A DNA stretch of 6,702 nt from Hyphomonas sp. Lineage in GTDB: Bacteria > Pseudomonadota > Alphaproteobacteria > Caulobacterales > Hyphomonadaceae. The notes beneath the pieces were generated by a model. The model was given only the letters and a program-made list of their open reading frames with translations. It searched no databases and had not been told where the DNA came from. The stretch covers positions 1 through 6,702 of the forward strand of contig JANSXJ010000202.1 in the NCBI GenBank assembly GCA_024743015.1, given 5' to 3'. Both the position numbers and the translations under genes were made by a program. This document shows, in pieces, positions 5,140 through 6,702 of this stretch (positions are counted from its first letter, which is position 1; each line of letters starts with the position of its first letter).

Positions 5140-6630
5140 ATGACCACAGCTTTGCTCATCTTTCCGCACCAGCTCTTTGCCGAACACCCTGGCCTCGCCT
5201 CTCAACCGGACCGTGTCGTGCTAATCGAAGACCCGCTCTTTTTCGGTGATCGCCAGTATCCGCTTCAATTTCACAAGCAAAAGCTCTGGCTGCACCGCGC
5301 CAGTATGCGCCGCTATGCCGAAGAGCTGCGCGAGGAAGGTGAGGTGGTGGAATATGTCGGCTACCGTGCCGGAGAGCCGGTGACGCGTACGGCGCTGTCA
5401 GACCTGGCAAAGGCGGAAACAGATACGCTGATTTGCGCCGATCCGGTCGATTTCATCCTTGAAAAACGGCTGCGCGCATACGCCGATGATCTTGGAATGA
5501 CGCTGAAAGTGGTGGTGTCGCCGATGTTCCTGAACTCCACGACTGAGAATCAGCACTGGCGCAGCGAGCAGAAACGCTGGTTCATGGCGGAGTTTTACAA
5601 ATCCCAGCGGCGACGGCTAAACGTGCTGATGGACGGAGACGCCCCCGCGGGCGGAAAATGGAGCTTTGACGAGGACAATCGCAAGAAGGTTCCGAAAAAG
5701 CTCCTGGGGCAAATTCCGCAGCTGCCCATTCGTTCGCCCGACGCGGTCGAGGCTGACGCGCGGGCGTCAGTGATGGCGGAGTTTCCCGACCACTATGGCG
5801 CGCTCGATCATATTATCTGGCCGACCTCCCACGCCGCTGCCGCAGAATGGCTTGAGTGCTTTCTACGCGAACGGTTTGAGCAGTTTGGGGCATACGAAGA
5901 CGCGATTGTCGAGGGCGAGGCCCTGCTCTGGCATTCCGCGCTGACACCTATGCTCAATATCGGGCTGCTAACGCCGCGCCAGATCTTGGACGCGGTTCAG
6001 GACCATCTCGACGCCCATGACGTGCCGATCAATTCTGCCGAAGGTTTCATCCGTCAGATCATTGGCTGGCGAGAGTTCATGCGCGCAACCTATGTCGATC
6101 TCGGGGTCTCGATGCGCACCACCAATCATTGGCAGCACACACGTCAAATGCCGGACTCCTTCTGGCGCGGCGACACCGGTATCGCCCCGATTGATGACAC
6201 CATCCAGCGCATCCTCCGGACTGGATATTGTCACCATATTGAGCGCCTCATGGTCCTGGGGGGCTTCATGTTTCTTTGCGAGTTCGATCCGGACGATATC
6301 TATCGCTGGTTCATGCAGATGTTTGTCGACGCCTATGACTGGGTGATGGTGCCCAACGTCTATGCGATGAGCCAGCATGCCGATGGCGGGGCGATCACAA
6401 CGAAGCCGTATTTTTCAGGCTCTGCCTACGTTCGCAAGATGAGCCACTACCCCAAAGGCTCCTGGTGCGAGATCTGGGACGGGTTGTACTGGCGCTGGAT
6501 CTGGAAGCATGCCGAGGCGCTTCAGAAGAACCCGCGCTGGGCGATGATGGTTTCTATGGCGCGCAAAATGGACGATGAAAAACGCGCCGCGCACATCTCT
6601 ACCGCAGACAAATATCTCGCGAGCCTCTGA
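5140..6630 (+). CDS. Cryptochrome/photolyase family protein (DPRP, PhrB/CryB lineage) lacking most Fe-S ligands
   Basis: A 496-residue flavoprotein of the photolyase-related (DPRP, PF04244) group, to which bacterial (6-4) photolyase PhrB and CryB belong (FeS-BCP). The N-terminal ~130 residues form the antenna-binding alpha/beta domain (TALLIFPHQLF; LIEDPLFF). The C-terminal helical FAD domain carries LWHSALTPMLNIGLLTPRQI at 263-282, FIRQIIGWREFMR at 303-315, YCHHIERLM at 363-371 and NVYAMSQHADGG at 406-417. In PhrB, as remembered, His366 is catalytic and Trp342, Trp390 and Tyr391 carry electrons; here His366, Trp342 and Trp390 match and 391 is Phe. Of PhrB's four [4Fe-4S] cysteines (350, 438, 441, 454), position 350 is Pro, the CxxC loop is missing (SHYPKGSWC at 435-443), and only Cys443 matches the last. 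A cluster is therefore unlikely. Repair of (6-4) lesions or light sensing are both possible. No Shine-Dalgarno precedes the ATG; it diverges from dnaX. Confidence 0.92.
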   Translation: MTTALLIFPHQLFAEHPGLASQPDRVVLIEDPLFFGDRQYPLQFHKQKLWLHRASMRRYAEELREEGEVVEYVGYRAGEPVTRTALSDLAKAETDTLICADPVDFILEKRLRAYADDLGMTLKVVVSPMFLNSTTENQHWRSEQKRWFMAEFYKSQRRRLNVLMDGDAPAGGKWSFDEDNRKKVPKKLLGQIPQLPIRSPDAVEADARASVMAEFPDHYGALDHIIWPTSHAAAAEWLECFLRERFEQFGAYEDAIVEGEALLWHSALTPMLNIGLLTPRQILDAVQDHLDAHDVPINSAEGFIRQIIGWREFMRATYVDLGVSMRTTNHWQHTRQMPDSFWRGDTGIAPIDDTIQRILRTGYCHHIERLMVLGGFMFLCEFDPDDIYRWFMQMFVDAYDWVMVPNVYAMSQHADGGAITTKPYFSGSAYVRKMSHYPKGSWCEIWDGLYWRWIWKHAEALQKNPRWAMMVSMARKMDDEKRAAHISTADKYLASL

Positions 6631-6632
6631 CC

Positions 6633-6702
6633 ATGTTGGGGATTGAAAGTGGAGACTGGACAGCGACCCGAACCGAAAAACTCGTTAGGGCTGCTTCGTT
6701 CC
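6633..6702 (+). CDS. Possible start of a downstream gene (cut by window edge)
   Basis: An ATG two bases after the photolyase stop opens a frame that stays clear to the window end, 23 codons beginning MLGIESGDWTATRTEKL. No family is recognisable from so short a piece and no separate ribosome site is seen; the close spacing would fit translation coupled to the photolyase. An open stretch this short is not significant by itself in GC-rich DNA, so this is tentative. Confidence 0.3.
   Translation, partial: MLGIESGDWTATRTEKLVRAASF

Overview
The window reads as ordinary chromosomal DNA from an alphaproteobacterium. It has high GC, tightly packed genes, a dnaX product with a degenerate zinc module and an alphaproteobacterial-type C-terminal region, and a CYP153-type cytochrome P450. 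A marine, hydrocarbon-using lineage near Hyphomonadaceae/Caulobacterales would fit, but that placement is inference from gene content. I see no IS element, integrase, tRNA, rRNA, CRISPR array or phage gene. Nearly all of the window is coding. The longest gaps between genes are about 80 and 60 bases.

Layout: (1) 2-517 (+) is the C-terminal part of a CYP153-like P450, cut by the left edge. (2) 514-1149 (+) is a TetR-family regulator whose start overlaps the P450 stop in an ATGA. (3) 1232-2992 (+) is a CPA2-type cation:proton antiporter with a C-terminal NAD-binding RCK domain (Kef-like). (4) 2989-3312 (-) is the YbaB/EbfC nucleoid-associated protein, convergent with the antiporter; both stop codons lie in one CTAG. 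(5) 3325-5076 (-) is dnaX, the clamp-loader gamma/tau subunit, 12 bases upstream of ybaB in one operon. (6) 5140-6630 (+) is a cryptochrome/photolyase of the PhrB/CryB (FeS-BCP) lineage, divergent from dnaX. (7) 6633-6702 (+) may be the beginning of another gene.

The P450 and TetR genes form one unit, probably alkane or other aliphatic hydroxylation plus its regulator. The antiporter probably stands alone in pH and electrophile/potassium homeostasis. dnaX-ybaB is the conserved replication/nucleoid pair, but recR, which commonly follows, is absent here. The photolyase is a DNA-repair or light-sensing flavoprotein.

The best lead is the photolyase. It keeps the FAD-site and catalytic histidine signatures of the iron-sulfur photolyases but has lost three of the four cysteines that hold their [4Fe-4S] cluster. 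Other points are the shared CTAG and a 9-base inverted repeat around ybaB, a G-rich tract at the point in dnaX where a short gamma form would end, and the P450-regulator overlap. I found no clear evidence of a new multi-gene system.
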